DNA from: Methanobacterium bryantii
GTDB taxonomy: Archaea; Methanobacteriota; Methanobacteria; Methanobacteriales; Methanobacteriaceae
Length of the DNA: 64,000 nt
Direction of reading: 5' to 3'
NCBI RefSeq assembly: GCF_002287175.1
Contig: NZ_LMVM01000040.1
Span: forward strand, 1-64,000
The notes under the pieces were generated by a model. The model was not told where the DNA came from. It searched no databases and worked only from the letters and a program-made list of their open reading frames with translations. This document shows positions 51,873 through 62,337 of the stretch, piece by piece. The position numbers and the translations under genes were made by a program. Positions within the stretch are counted from its first letter, which is position 1, and the number at the start of each line of letters is the position of its first letter.

Positions 51873-52499
51873 ATGGAACAAAAGTCATTTAAAAGGAAAA
51901 ATGAACTTATTGAAGCAGCTCTAGATGAATTCACGGCGAAAAATTATGAAAATGCTTCATTAAATGTTATCCTTAAAAATGCAGGCATCAGCAAAGGTAC
52001 CTTTTATTATCATTTTCAAGATAAACAGGCACTCTACGCGTTTTTACTTGAATCTGCCCACAACACTGAGTGTAAATTCATAACTAATCGTATGAAAGAA
52101 CGTATAGGAGATTTTAAAGGGAAAGATGTCTTTGAAAGATTTAAACTGCAGGTCCAAATAGCTTATGAATTCGCGGTCGCTTTTCCCAAATACTTTAAGT
52201 TAGGTATAATGTTCCAGAAAGAAAGGGGAAATGAAATTTACGAATATGCAAAAAATATCATTGAAAGAAATAAGGAAGTATGGCTTGAGGAACGAATCAA
52301 AAAAGCTATTAACGATGGAGATTTTAATAATAGATTTTCTGAGGATTTCATCCTAAAAATATTGAATTATATAGTATTCCATTTTAACGAAATATTTGAT
52401 GAAGAGGAAGACTATAAAATGGAAAAAATGCTTGAAAATGCAAGTAATCTTGTAGATTTTTTAAAATATGGATTTGGCAATAATAAAGTATGTTATTGA
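51873..52499 (+). CDS. TetR/AcrR family transcriptional regulator
   Basis: A 208-residue protein. Residues ~5-50 are the TetR helix-turn-helix (KRKNELIEAALDEFTAKNYE, then LKNAGISKGTFYYHFQDKQA). The rest is a helical ligand-binding domain with no predicted ligand. GGAGG precedes the ATG. The radical SAM gene 52624 starts 124 bases downstream on the same strand and may be controlled by it. Confidence 0.9.
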   Translation: MEQKSFKRKNELIEAALDEFTAKNYENASLNVILKNAGISKGTFYYHFQDKQALYAFLLESAHNTECKFITNRMKERIGDFKGKDVFERFKLQVQIAYEFAVAFPKYFKLGIMFQKERGNEIYEYAKNIIERNKEVWLEERIKKAINDGDFNNRFSEDFILKILNYIVFHFNEIFDEEEDYKMEKMLENASNLVDFLKYGFGNNKVCY

Positions 52500-52623
52500 A
52501 GATAAGTTGTATACTAAGAGGTGAAACGTAAAAGGGGATATAATACGCTTCAAAAGGGATACAACCTATACAAATTATTTAATTTTAATTTTTAAAAGTC
52601 AATTGGATGCTGGAGGTATAATA

Positions 52624-54114
<1,491 letters not shown>

Positions 54115-54195
54115 GTTTAGATAGCTTAATTGGATAATTAAGTCAATTATAATTTTTTTAGCGTTAAAAATTTAAATAAAAAAGTTTTAGGAGAA

Positions 54196-55557
54196 CTAAT
54201 CTTGTTCTTCCTTATTAACGGATTTTAATTTACTGCAAGCATCTTCTGCAGCCAGAATAATTGGATCTGTGACCATTGAAACTGGAGGGGCATAGGAAAA
54301 TTCTGTAGTTGCAAGTTCAGAGCAGGTAACGCCCTTTATTATAGCGAGTGACATTATATCTACTCTCTCTGCAACTCGTTCTTCCCCAATCAACTGACAT
54401 CCAATAATCCGTCCTTTAAGATTATTTATAATTTTAACATCAATTCTTTTTGCCCCCGGATAATAACGGGCTTTGGTAAGAGCTCTAATTTTACCATATG
54501 CCGCATATATCCCGTTTTGCCGTGCTGATGCAACTGTTAGGCCTACAGCACCAAATTCAAGTTCTCCAACTTTGGAAACATTGGAATTTAGGACTGGTTT
54601 AAATTCAGCAGTTATTCCTGCGATATTTTTGGCTGCGATTTTCCCCTGTCTTACAGCAGTTGTTCCTAACATGGATTGAGTGCTCTCTCCAGTTATCGCG
54701 TCGAATACTTCTACACAATCTCCAACTGCATATATGTTTGGTATGGATGTCTGCATCTTTTCATTGACCACTACTGCCCATTTTCCAAGTTCACACCCTG
54801 CCATTTCAGCTAATTTTGTTTTAGGCCGGACTCCAGTAGCCATTATGACCAGATCAGCATCTATAACATTGTCTTCAAAGACAGTCCCTTCTACATGTTC
54901 ATCGCCTATGATTTTGTCAATTCCCTGCCCTAAAATCACGTTTATGCCATGTTTTTCCAGGTAATCCTGAACTATTGTTGCCATATCCGGATCCAGTGAC
55001 CTTGGAATGATTTGAGGTAGCATCTCCATCATTGTAACATTAAGGCCCTTTTGTCGGAGTGCATATGATACTTCTACACCTATTAGACTCGCCCCTACAA
55101 TCACTGCATTTTGGCTTTTTTCAGCCCATTCATTGATTTTAAGACCGTCTTCAAGGGTTCTAAGCTTGAAAACACCATTTAGATTAGTACCTTCAATTGG
55201 AGGGATGAATGAACTTGCCCCGGTTGCTATAACGAGATAGTCATAGGATAATTCATATTCTTCTGTTTTTTCGTTTATGAGACGGTATTTTATTTTATTT
55301 TCGCTGCTTGATATATCAAAAACTTCTGCTTGAGTTATGATCTTTATGTTCTTTTCAAGGTAATCTTCTGCTTCATGCATAATGATATCCTTAAAATTCT
55401 CTACTTCCCCACCTAAAACATAGGGGATAGCACAAGGAGAATAAGCAATATGTTTCCCCATGGTAATTACAGTTATTTCCGCATCTTTATTGTATTTTCT
55501 TATGTTAGAGGCTGTTGAAAGCCCACCGGCTCCAGCACCTACTATTGCTATTTTCAT
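54196..55557 (-). CDS. FAD-dependent NADH oxidase / CoA-disulfide reductase-type oxidoreductase
   Basis: A 453-residue two-dinucleotide-fold flavoprotein. FAD loop VGAGAGGLSTASNIRKY at the N-terminus; the redox-active Cys region HIAYSPCAIPYVLGG at ~45; NAD loop NAVIVGASLIGVEVSYALRQ near 155; and NIYAVGDCVEV at ~275. The C-terminal dimerisation domain ends EFSYAPPVSMVTDP. Such enzymes reduce O2 to water or reduce CoA disulfides and polysulfide. AGGTGA precedes the ATG. It is divergent from the arsM operon. Confidence 0.92.
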   Translation of the reverse strand: MKIAIVGAGAGGLSTASNIRKYNKDAEITVITMGKHIAYSPCAIPYVLGGEVENFKDIIMHEAEDYLEKNIKIITQAEVFDISSSENKIKYRLINEKTEEYELSYDYLVIATGASSFIPPIEGTNLNGVFKLRTLEDGLKINEWAEKSQNAVIVGASLIGVEVSYALRQKGLNVTMMEMLPQIIPRSLDPDMATIVQDYLEKHGINVILGQGIDKIIGDEHVEGTVFEDNVIDADLVIMATGVRPKTKLAEMAGCELGKWAVVVNEKMQTSIPNIYAVGDCVEVFDAITGESTQSMLGTTAVRQGKIAAKNIAGITAEFKPVLNSNVSKVGELEFGAVGLTVASARQNGIYAAYGKIRALTKARYYPGAKRIDVKIINNLKGRIIGCQLIGEERVAERVDIMSLAIIKGVTCSELATTEFSYAPPVSMVTDPIILAAEDACSKLKSVNKEEQD

Positions 55558-55668
55558 TTATTTTTTCACCTTTCGGAATTAGACACTATGAATTTTGTAA
55601 GTTCAAAGTATATAAGCTTGAATTTTTGTTGTTTTTTTTATATGAAAAATCAATAATTTTATATTTAA

Positions 55669-55690
55669 TATATCCATATATTTGGATATA
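55669..55690 (+). promoter_or_regulatory. palindromic operator in front of the arsM-arsR operon
   Basis: TATATCC (55669-55675) and GGATATA (55684-55690) form a 7-bp perfect inverted repeat with an 8-bp AT spacer. It lies 32 bases before the arsM start codon and has the size of ArsR/SmtB family operators. The ArsR protein encoded in the same operon is the obvious candidate to bind it. Confidence 0.6.
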
Positions 55691-55721
55691 TAGAATTAAA
55701 CTTATTGAAATGGTGCATATA

Positions 55722-56477
55722 ATGGACGGAAAAGAAATTAAGGAGTTTGTAAAGGGTAGATACTCAAAAATAGCGACAAAAGAAGAATCTTATTGTTCTT
55801 GCTGCTCTGGAGTTGATTTAACAATTGAACAGGCTAAAGCTGCAGGGTATACCATGGAAGATATTAAAAGTATACCTGAAGAAGCTGTTTTTGGGCTCGG
55901 ATGCGGCAATCCTACTGCACTTGCAGACCTTAAAGAAGGAGAAACAGTATTGGATCTTGGGTCTGGCGGGGGAATAGATGTTTTTCTTGCAGCAAATAAG
56001 GTCGGCGAATCGGGTAAAGTCATTGGAGTAGATATGACTGAAGAAATGGTAGAAACTGCCGTTAAAAATGCGGAAGAAGGTAAATATGAAAATGTTGAAT
56101 TTAAACTGGGAGAAATAGAAAATTTACCCGTTAACGATGATTCTATAGATGTTATTATAAGTAATTGCGTAATTAACCTTACACCGGATAAATTGGCAGC
56201 TTATAAAGAAGCTTTTAGAGTTTTAAGGCCGGGAGGGCATATTTTAGTATCAGATCTGGTGACAGAGGGAAATATTCCTGAAGAGATTAAACACAGTTTT
56301 GACGCATGGTCTAACTGCATTGCAGGAGCTATGGAAAAGCAAGCTTATTTGGATACAATAAAAGAAGCAGGATTTAAAGATATCCAAACTGTGGAACAGC
56401 ACTATTTCACAGAGCCAAACATGGACGAACGGCTGGTAGGAAAAATCACCAGTGTTCAAATTAAAGCGTTAAAGTAG
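55722..56477 (+). CDS. arsM: arsenite S-adenosylmethionine methyltransferase
   Basis: A 251-residue ArsM-type enzyme that methylates As(III). Cys residues CSCCSG near 25, NCV near 145 and WSNCIAGAM near 190 supply the arsenic-binding thiols. The SAM motif VLDLGSGGGIDVFLAANKVG lies at ~75 and VIGVDMTEEMVE follows. The usual start ATG 55722 has GGTG six bases upstream. The long upstream frame is an open-frame artefact. It is followed after 9 bases by arsR. Confidence 0.93.
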   Translation: MDGKEIKEFVKGRYSKIATKEESYCSCCSGVDLTIEQAKAAGYTMEDIKSIPEEAVFGLGCGNPTALADLKEGETVLDLGSGGGIDVFLAANKVGESGKVIGVDMTEEMVETAVKNAEEGKYENVEFKLGEIENLPVNDDSIDVIISNCVINLTPDKLAAYKEAFRVLRPGGHILVSDLVTEGNIPEEIKHSFDAWSNCIAGAMEKQAYLDTIKEAGFKDIQTVEQHYFTEPNMDERLVGKITSVQIKALK

Positions 56478-56486
56478 GGGTAAATC

Positions 56487-56837
56487 ATGAAAACTTGTCA
56501 GATAAACGGTAAAGGTGAACCATGCAGTGAGCAAATTGAGAATTTAAATGAAATTTTATCTAAAATTCCTTCAGATGAAATTTTTGAGGATATATCGGAT
56601 AGATTCAAGGCAATTTCAGATCCTACACGGCTTAAAATATTATATCTCTTGCAGGAAGGGGAATTATGTGCATGTGAAATAATTATTGCTCTTGAAAAGC
56701 CCCAATCAACTATTTCACATCATTTAAATGTACTTAAAAATGCAGGGTTTATAAAAGGACGTAAAGAAGGGGTATGGATACATTATAAACTTATTAATCC
56801 AGAAATTGTTTGTTTAATTGAAAATTTAGTAAAATAA
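56487..56837 (+). CDS. arsR: ArsR family metalloregulator
   Basis: A 116-residue winged helix. The helix-turn-helix core is RFKAISDPTRLKILYLLQEG, then ELCACEIIIALEKPQSTISH. The metal-binding pair CAC (ELCACE) sits at the start of the recognition region, as in As(III)-sensing ArsR proteins. An extra N-terminal Cys pair (KTCQINGKGEPCSEQ) may contribute. It is placed between arsM and DUF166 with short gaps, all in one operon with the operator at 55669. Confidence 0.93.
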   Translation: MKTCQINGKGEPCSEQIENLNEILSKIPSDEIFEDISDRFKAISDPTRLKILYLLQEGELCACEIIIALEKPQSTISHHLNVLKNAGFIKGRKEGVWIHYKLINPEIVCLIENLVK

Positions 56838-56880
56838 CTTGAATTTATATAAATAAAGACTGTTTTAGGAGATTGAAAAG

Positions 56881-57537
56881 ATGTTAAAAGTTGCAATAGC
56901 TACAGATGGCCCGTATGGAGAACGAGCATATGAATATATAAGTAAAGAATTCGATACAGATTTTGTTGAGCTTGAACCACCTGTATCTATGTTTGTAGAT
57001 GAAATTGAGATTCCTGAGGATGCATTAAAACGACTGGAAGGTGTAGACATACTGATAACTTATGTTCTTCATCCAGATCTTGCCCTTGATCTTGTTGAAA
57101 TGATCCATGATAATGTGGGATGGGTAATCGTGGCTGCCTGGAGAGGGGAAGGGTTTAAAAATCAGCTTGAAAGATTGGGAAATGTTACATGCCCTGAAAA
57201 CATGTGTGATCTTCAAGAAAATGGGAATCCGATATTTGATGAGTTTGTATCCAAATTTGGAAGGCCAATTGTTAAGGTAAACTGCCAGGGAGACAAAATT
57301 GTCGATATAGAAGTTTTGAGGTCTTCTCCATGTGGATCAACGTATTTTGTGGCTGAAGAAATGATAGGGCAGGATTTAAAAGATTTACCTGTTAAAGCAG
57401 GCCTTAAATTGCAGCACTATCCTTGTAGGGCACCAAAAATGAGATTATTTGCTGATGACGAGTGTAAGAAAGAAATGGCTGCCAATTTCCATAAAGAAGC
57501 CTTTGAAGAGGGGATAAAACATGAAAAGAATAAATGA
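56881..57537 (+). CDS. DUF166 family protein
   Basis: A 218-residue protein of the methanogen-enriched DUF166 family, sometimes listed as thymidylate-synthase-like without biochemical support. Landmarks are ATDGPYGERAYEYISKEF, ITYVLHPDLALDLV, CPENMCDLQ and VLRSSPCGSTYFVAEEMIG, and a conserved QHYPCRAPKMRLFAD. Conserved Cys residues suggest metal or thiol chemistry. GGAG precedes the ATG. Co-transcription with arsM and arsR hints at a link to arsenic or thiol metabolism. Confidence 0.85.
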   Translation: MLKVAIATDGPYGERAYEYISKEFDTDFVELEPPVSMFVDEIEIPEDALKRLEGVDILITYVLHPDLALDLVEMIHDNVGWVIVAAWRGEGFKNQLERLGNVTCPENMCDLQENGNPIFDEFVSKFGRPIVKVNCQGDKIVDIEVLRSSPCGSTYFVAEEMIGQDLKDLPVKAGLKLQHYPCRAPKMRLFADDECKKEMAANFHKEAFEEGIKHEKNK

Positions 57538-57721
57538 TAGGAATTGCAGTGATTTATACTTTTAAGCTTTAAATAACAATTTTAAGGTTTCTACACATCT
57601 GCTGTAGCTACTTTGGGGATAATCCAGGGAGTTGCACCTGCTGCTGTAGACCCTTAAAATTTTCCAGTGATTATAAATGGAATGGGCACAGATTTCCAAA
57701 AAGTCTGATAAAAAAAGGATA

Positions 57722-57741
57722 ATATAGCTTAAAAGCTATAT
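57722..57741. terminator. bidirectional hairpin terminator between DUF166 and S2P genes
   Basis: ATATAGCTT (57722-57730) and AAGCTATAT (57733-57741) form a 9-bp palindrome directly before the end of the convergent S2P gene (stop at 57742). Confidence 0.55.
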
Positions 57742-58923
57742 CTAACTTATTGCAGGTATAATAGTTGCTCCTATTAGAATTACAACTATCATCCATGAGA
57801 ATACTGAGACTGAATTTGTAATCCTGTTTGCCAGATCACCTGACATTTTAGAGGATAATATCTCTTCTAGCATAAGTCCTCCGTCAAGTGGTTTTGCAGG
57901 AAGTAAATTGAAAGTCCCTATTCCAATGTTTAAGAAGAATATCCAGTAGAACAACCAGTATAAACTGTACAGGAACCATGGTATTGTATCTCCATATTTG
58001 CTGGCAACATCTTGATTAACAGTCAAATGGTTTTGTACAATTACTCCTAGATAAGCATGGTTTGTATTGTTTGAGTTTGCCGTTGCTTTAAGTTTAAATG
58101 TCCCTTGGTTAGTCGTGATGTTAACTTCTTCACCGGGTTTAATTTTAGTGCTTAATATATCAGTAAATGTGGTTAAATTCGTCACTTCATAGCCGTTAAC
58201 ATGAGTTATAACCATTCCATTTTGTAAAACTCCATAAGCTGGAGTATTTGGCATTGTATTCTGGACTTCTACTCCTTGAGGATGGAAAGATGGGGCAATG
58301 AAAAAAGACGATAATGCAGTTAGAAGTAAAAATGCAATAAACGCTACAACAATGTTAGACATAGATCCTGCAGCATAAATTCTGAGTTTTGTAAGTCTTG
58401 ATGCTTTTTTAATTCCTTCTTCATCTGGTTCAACGAATGCTCCGGGTATAACTGCAAGCATAAGCAGCCCTATTGATTTGATTTTAATTCCGTCAGTTCT
58501 TGCCAGGATTCCGTGTGCAAATTCATGAACGACTATAACAACTACAAGTCCAATTAACCCGTATACTAGGGGGACATTAAAAGATGATCCTGGAATGCTG
58601 ACTCCGGGAATCGCGATACCGACACTTGATACTGTTGATGGTCCCTGGACTGCAAATAGGTTTTGTATGATGGTTCCCAGTGAGTATAAAAGCAGTGGGA
58701 GGTTTAAAATCATAAAGAAAATGCATATGGGCACTCCAATATTCATGCTCCATCGCCAGAATTTGGGGCTCTTTTGAGCAATAGAGTCAATAAAATCTCT
58801 GAGTCGAGTGGTTTTCCTCATTAAAATGGGGCCACTTATCTCAATTTTTAGTTTATCCTTAAATAAAAGGGCTACGGCCCAAATAACAATAAATGCAATA
58901 GCATAAAACTGTAAAGCGTCCAC
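57742..58923 (-). CDS. site-2 protease family membrane metallopeptidase (M50) with PDZ-like domain
   Basis: A 393-residue intramembrane protease. The zinc motif is VVIVVHEFAHGILART (HExxH, ~130-145). The third ligand is in NLLPAKPLDGGLMLEEIL near 340 (the LDG motif). A PDZ-like domain lies between (HPQGVEVQNTMPNTPAYGVL..GMVITHVNGYEV). Several membrane helices flank these. Start is GTG with GGTGAT three bases upstream. Such proteases cleave membrane-bound regulators. The substrate is unknown. Confidence 0.9.
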   Translation of the reverse strand: MDALQFYAIAFIVIWAVALLFKDKLKIEISGPILMRKTTRLRDFIDSIAQKSPKFWRWSMNIGVPICIFFMILNLPLLLYSLGTIIQNLFAVQGPSTVSSVGIAIPGVSIPGSSFNVPLVYGLIGLVVVIVVHEFAHGILARTDGIKIKSIGLLMLAVIPGAFVEPDEEGIKKASRLTKLRIYAAGSMSNIVVAFIAFLLLTALSSFFIAPSFHPQGVEVQNTMPNTPAYGVLQNGMVITHVNGYEVTNLTTFTDILSTKIKPGEEVNITTNQGTFKLKATANSNNTNHAYLGVIVQNHLTVNQDVASKYGDTIPWFLYSLYWLFYWIFFLNIGIGTFNLLPAKPLDGGLMLEEILSSKMSGDLANRITNSVSVFSWMIVVILIGATIIPAIS

Positions 58924-59034
58924 ATGATCACCTTTAAATCCACATAATAAATTATTATTTGTTAATATTTATTTGCATAGTAATATTAATTATAAATTTT
59001 GTCAGTTTGAAAATTTAACTATGAATCTAATTAG

Positions 59035-60249
59035 TTATACCTTTAACGAATCGTAAAGTAAAACGTCACATTCTTCGCCTTCGTTTATACCCTCAACATT
59101 TTCTTCTATCAAGATATAACAGTCAGATTCAACCATAGATCTTATAATTCCAGATCCATCTATTTTAAGGGGGTGTACTAAATTACCTTCTGTTTTTGCT
59201 CTAACATAATCTGTTCTGCCAAGTGTTGATGCAATCTTTCTAGATGCTGTTTTTTTAATGATTGAGAACTCTTTATGAATATTCTGCATTTTAAGAAGGT
59301 AATTGCGAGTGAAAATATCGAACTGCACCATTGAAGCTACAGGATACCCTGAAAGCATGAATATGGGGGTTCCATTTATTACTCCAAATCCAAATGGCTT
59401 TCCAGGTCTTATGCCTGCTCCATGAATTAAAACTTCTCCCATTTTATCAACCACATCTACCACAACATCTCCTTTACTTATTGCAGTGCCTCCGGTGGTT
59501 ATTACGGCATCACATGACTCTAAAAATGTTTCAATTTGTTCTTTTACTTTTTGAGCATCGTCAACGCAATGGGTAAGTTCTGGAACTGCAAGGGTACTTT
59601 CAACGAGTGCTTTTAATGTATAATAATTTGAATTTATAATTTTAGCCCCTTTAATCTCTGATTTAGACATTACAAGTTCGTTTCCAGTAGTTATCACACC
59701 TATTTTGGGCTTTTTAAATACATTTATGGTATCATGGCCTGCAGATGTTATTATCCCAATATCTTGCGGTCTTAAGAGTTTTCCTGATTTTAGGAGTTCA
59801 TCGCCTTTTTTAAAATCTTCTCCAAATGGAGCAACATTTTCCCCTGGAAATAATGTTTTTGAAACTTCTAAATCATTGTTTTCTTCGTAGGTATACTCTT
59901 CCATGACAACTGCATTTGCACCTTCAGGTATCGGCGCCCCAGTAGCGATTTTTATAGCTTCCCCTTGCTTTAAAACTATTTTTGACGTATCGCCAGCACA
60001 TATTCTATCTACAACTTTTAAATATGCAGGACTGGTTTCAGAGGATCCGAATGTATCTTCAGCTTGTACTGCATAACCATCCATAGCAGATCTGTCAAAG
60101 GAGGGAGAATCTAAAAGTGCTTTTATATCCTCTGCAAGGACTCTATTATATGCTTCTTCAAGAGGAATCCTTTCAATATCAAGTTTAATTTCAATGTTGT
60201 CTATGATTTTTAGTGCATCCTTAACGGGTATCAATTCAGATATGAACAT
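59035..60249 (-). CDS. moeA: molybdopterin molybdenumtransferase MoeA
   Basis: A 404-residue enzyme that inserts molybdate or tungstate into adenylylated molybdopterin, needed for formylmethanofuran and formate dehydrogenases. Motifs are DSPSFDRSAMDGYAVQAEDT (N-terminal domain, ~45-64), KIATGAPIPEGANAVVMEEYT, VITTGNELVMSKSEI, AVITTGGTAISKGDVV (the TTGG motif) and GKPFGFGVINGTPIFMLSGYPVAS (given by key residues G-K-P-F-G..LSGYP). Length is normal. GGAAGT precedes the ATG. Confidence 0.95.
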   Translation of the reverse strand: MFISELIPVKDALKIIDNIEIKLDIERIPLEEAYNRVLAEDIKALLDSPSFDRSAMDGYAVQAEDTFGSSETSPAYLKVVDRICAGDTSKIVLKQGEAIKIATGAPIPEGANAVVMEEYTYEENNDLEVSKTLFPGENVAPFGEDFKKGDELLKSGKLLRPQDIGIITSAGHDTINVFKKPKIGVITTGNELVMSKSEIKGAKIINSNYYTLKALVESTLAVPELTHCVDDAQKVKEQIETFLESCDAVITTGGTAISKGDVVVDVVDKMGEVLIHGAGIRPGKPFGFGVINGTPIFMLSGYPVASMVQFDIFTRNYLLKMQNIHKEFSIIKKTASRKIASTLGRTDYVRAKTEGNLVHPLKIDGSGIIRSMVESDCYILIEENVEGINEGEECDVLLYDSLKV

Positions 60250-60832
60250 TTCAGTCTACTTCCGTAATTTGATTGTAATGGATTTTGAGTATAAAAAGTA
60301 GTTATGTATATGATTGTATGTAAGTTATAGTTTTATGTGGCTGGCTGTATATAAATCCGACTTTCGAAGGCCTTTTGAATAATAATATTTTCAATTAATC
60401 TGGAAAATATGAAATTTTGTATCATTTATGTTATAACGTATATTTAACGGTTAATTCTATAAATAACATATTTTAGATTGTATTTTTGCCATTTATATGT
60501 TTATAAGGATTATATGTATGAATGAACTTGATAGTAAATACTATACATAATTTGAGCGTGTAATCTAGATGTATAATAGCATCAATTAGTGACAATTTTT
60601 CCAAATGGGGTTTAATTAGAGCTAATTTAGTAAAAATACAAACTAAACGCACTAATCTGTAATTCGACATTTAAATAAACTTTAAAAGAGTCTTAAATCT
60701 AAAAAAGAGAGCTATAAAGGCTTTTTTTCGACAAAAAAACCAAAACATTTATATATGCTGGAAGTTGATTATTGTTTTGTCCAAGAAGTACTAAGTAGGT
60801 GTATTAATACTTTTGGACACGGAGGCGGTATA
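60250..60832. other. intergenic region, promoter of the cell-wall peptidase
   Basis: About 580 bases with no convincing gene. A 65-codon frame on the minus strand at 60473-60670 lacks a ribosome binding site and is dismissed. A strong TATA box (CATTTATATATGC, about 60747-60759) precedes the peptidase gene by about 75 bases. Confidence 0.5.
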
Positions 60833-61476
60833 ATTAAGCGACAATCTATGTATGCTTTGCTAATAGCAATAGCTATGGCAATAAGCATTTTGCCCTCTGC
60901 GGTGGGGGCATCGGACCAAAGTGCATCGGATGATAATGCTCAAATTGGTCTAAACGAACACACAGACGTTTTGAAAGTGAATGCAGCGTCCAGTGTAAAA
61001 GTTAAAGTATGGTATAAGCACTGGTACAAACACTGGTATAAACATTGGTATAAATCCCACGGTAGATGGTACTATACATGGAAGTACACTTGGAAGTATA
61101 CCTGGAAATATTATTATAAATACAAAACCAGTACAGTTAAAGCAGCATCAAGTTCCAGTAGTTCATCTTATACCTCAAGCGGAAAGCAGATACATTCAGC
61201 GACCCAAAATTAAACTCAATTATGAAATCAGCTGCAGGATACGGCTACCGAAGTGGAGTTAGTACTGCTTCTGGTTTAGTTAAATACCATGCAGGTGATT
61301 GTTGGGCGTACAGTGCATATTTAAACAATAAATTCAAAGCTGCAGGCTACAAATCCAGAGTAATTCAATACGCGACAAGTTATTCCAGCAGACACAGATC
61401 AGTTCAACTATACCAAAACGGAAAATGGAAAACAGTTCCTTACAGAGCTTATGGATATAATTATTTAATTGTATAA
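60833..61476 (+). pseudogene. secreted transglutaminase-like cell-wall peptidase broken by one base
   Basis: GGAGGCGGT ends three bases before ATT 60833, which starts a frame with a signal peptide (KRQSMYALLIAIAMAISILPSAVGA). A repeat region of WYKH (x3) and YTWK (x3) units and a serine-rich linker follow. The frame stops at TAA 61212-61214 after ATQN. One base is missing near 61200: in the other frame DPKLNSIMKSAAGYGYRSG leads into AGDCWAYSAYLNNKF and SSRHRSVQLYQNGKW. The Cys and His fit a transglutaminase/endopeptidase core like pseudomurein endoisopeptidases. Total length 644 bases is one short of a full frame. Error or true inactivation are both possible. Confidence 0.7.
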
Positions 61477-61521
61477 TACATGCAGTTAAATCCATGATTC
61501 GTTAGGGCTGAGCTACGGTTT

Positions 61522-61560
61522 AAGAGGTGAAGATCGTTTTAAACCCTTTACCTCTTTTTA
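61522..61560 (+). terminator. hairpin terminator after the cell-wall peptidase
   Basis: AAGAGGT (61522-61528) and ACCTCTT (61550-61556) form a stem followed by TTT, 45 bases beyond the stop codon. Confidence 0.5.
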
Positions 61561-61663
61561 GATTTTAAGTATTTCTATTTTTAAATCAAAAAATAAATTA
61601 CTAATTTTATCCATAATTTCTATTAATGATAATTAAATGATCATTAAATTGTAGGTAGATGAA

Positions 61664-62062
61664 ATGTTTGAATCAGAATCAAGATTATATGATATATTTA
61701 TAAGCCATATAGGTCAAAATGAGGAAGAATATAACACGTTTACTGAGAAATTGGCAGCAGCACATGATTTTGAGTTTAAAAACTATGGGATACTTGAAAA
61801 AGATAAGATCACTGGAGAAGAGCTTCAAGAACAGATAATGCCTGTAGGGATTGTAATAATTCTTTCAGGGCTATACAATAAGTATAAAGATATTATAAAG
61901 AAGCAAATAGACATTGCAAATAAATTAGAAAAGCCCATAATTGTCATCAGGCCTTACGGTATGGAAAATGTACCTCCTGAGCTTGAAGAAGCTGCTGTAG
62001 ATATCATAGGATGGAATGCACCGTGTATAGTGGATGCCATAGTGGAAAATTATTTGGAGTAA
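61664..62062 (+). CDS. orphan ThsB-like TIR-domain protein (MTH538-like)
   Basis: A 132-residue single-domain protein. It begins YDIFISHIGQNEEEYNTF (a TIR/DUF1863 start), has DFEFKNYGILEKDKI, then QIMPVGIVIILSGLYNKYKD, DIANKLEKPIIVIRPYGMEN and a conserved IIGWNAPCIVDAIVENYL end. This layout matches ThsB of the Thoeris system and archaeal MTH538-like proteins. ThsB makes a cyclic ADP-ribose-type signal in response to phage, with ThsA as effector. No ThsA-like gene is in the window, so it is an orphan here. Whether it has defence function is unproven. Confidence 0.85.
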   Translation: MFESESRLYDIFISHIGQNEEEYNTFTEKLAAAHDFEFKNYGILEKDKITGEELQEQIMPVGIVIILSGLYNKYKDIIKKQIDIANKLEKPIIVIRPYGMENVPPELEEAAVDIIGWNAPCIVDAIVENYLE

Positions 62063-62224
62063 TTTTAAGGGGTAGAGACTGTACTTAGTGAAAACCAGTA
62101 TTTTTAAATTAATTCGTTATACACTTGCAATGTATGTCTGGAAATTATCTAAGTTCTTCCTAAATAGTATTTTTGTAATGCACTTGTAATTTATGTCAAA
62201 AATCACTATTTTGTATTAACTCCA

Positions 62225-62275
62225 CCACTCAAAAAATCATCGATTTTTCGACGGCCTCGCTAAGCTGCGGAAAAA
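62225..62275. repeat. short palindrome with GACGGCCTCGC tail
   Basis: AAAAATC-ATC-GATTTTT (62232-62248) has a 3-nt loop and is followed by GACGGCCTCGCTAAGCTGCGG. The GACGGCCTCGC phrase is shared with the tRNA-downstream field at about 32957. Confidence 0.6.
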
Positions 62276-62337
62276 AGAAAATAAAGTTATAAAAATATTA
62301 AAAAACAAATTAATTAAGTCTTTTATAGGTAAATTTT

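Noticed and set aside
55515..55721. N-terminal extension of ArsM
   Set aside because: The upstream open frame contains the operator and promoter, is hydrophobic and unlike ArsM. The ATG at 55722 has a suitable GGTG.
60473..60670. 65-codon open frame on the minus strand
   Set aside because: No ribosome binding site or recognisable domain, composition of random AT-rich sequence, and it lies in the promoter region of the peptidase gene.
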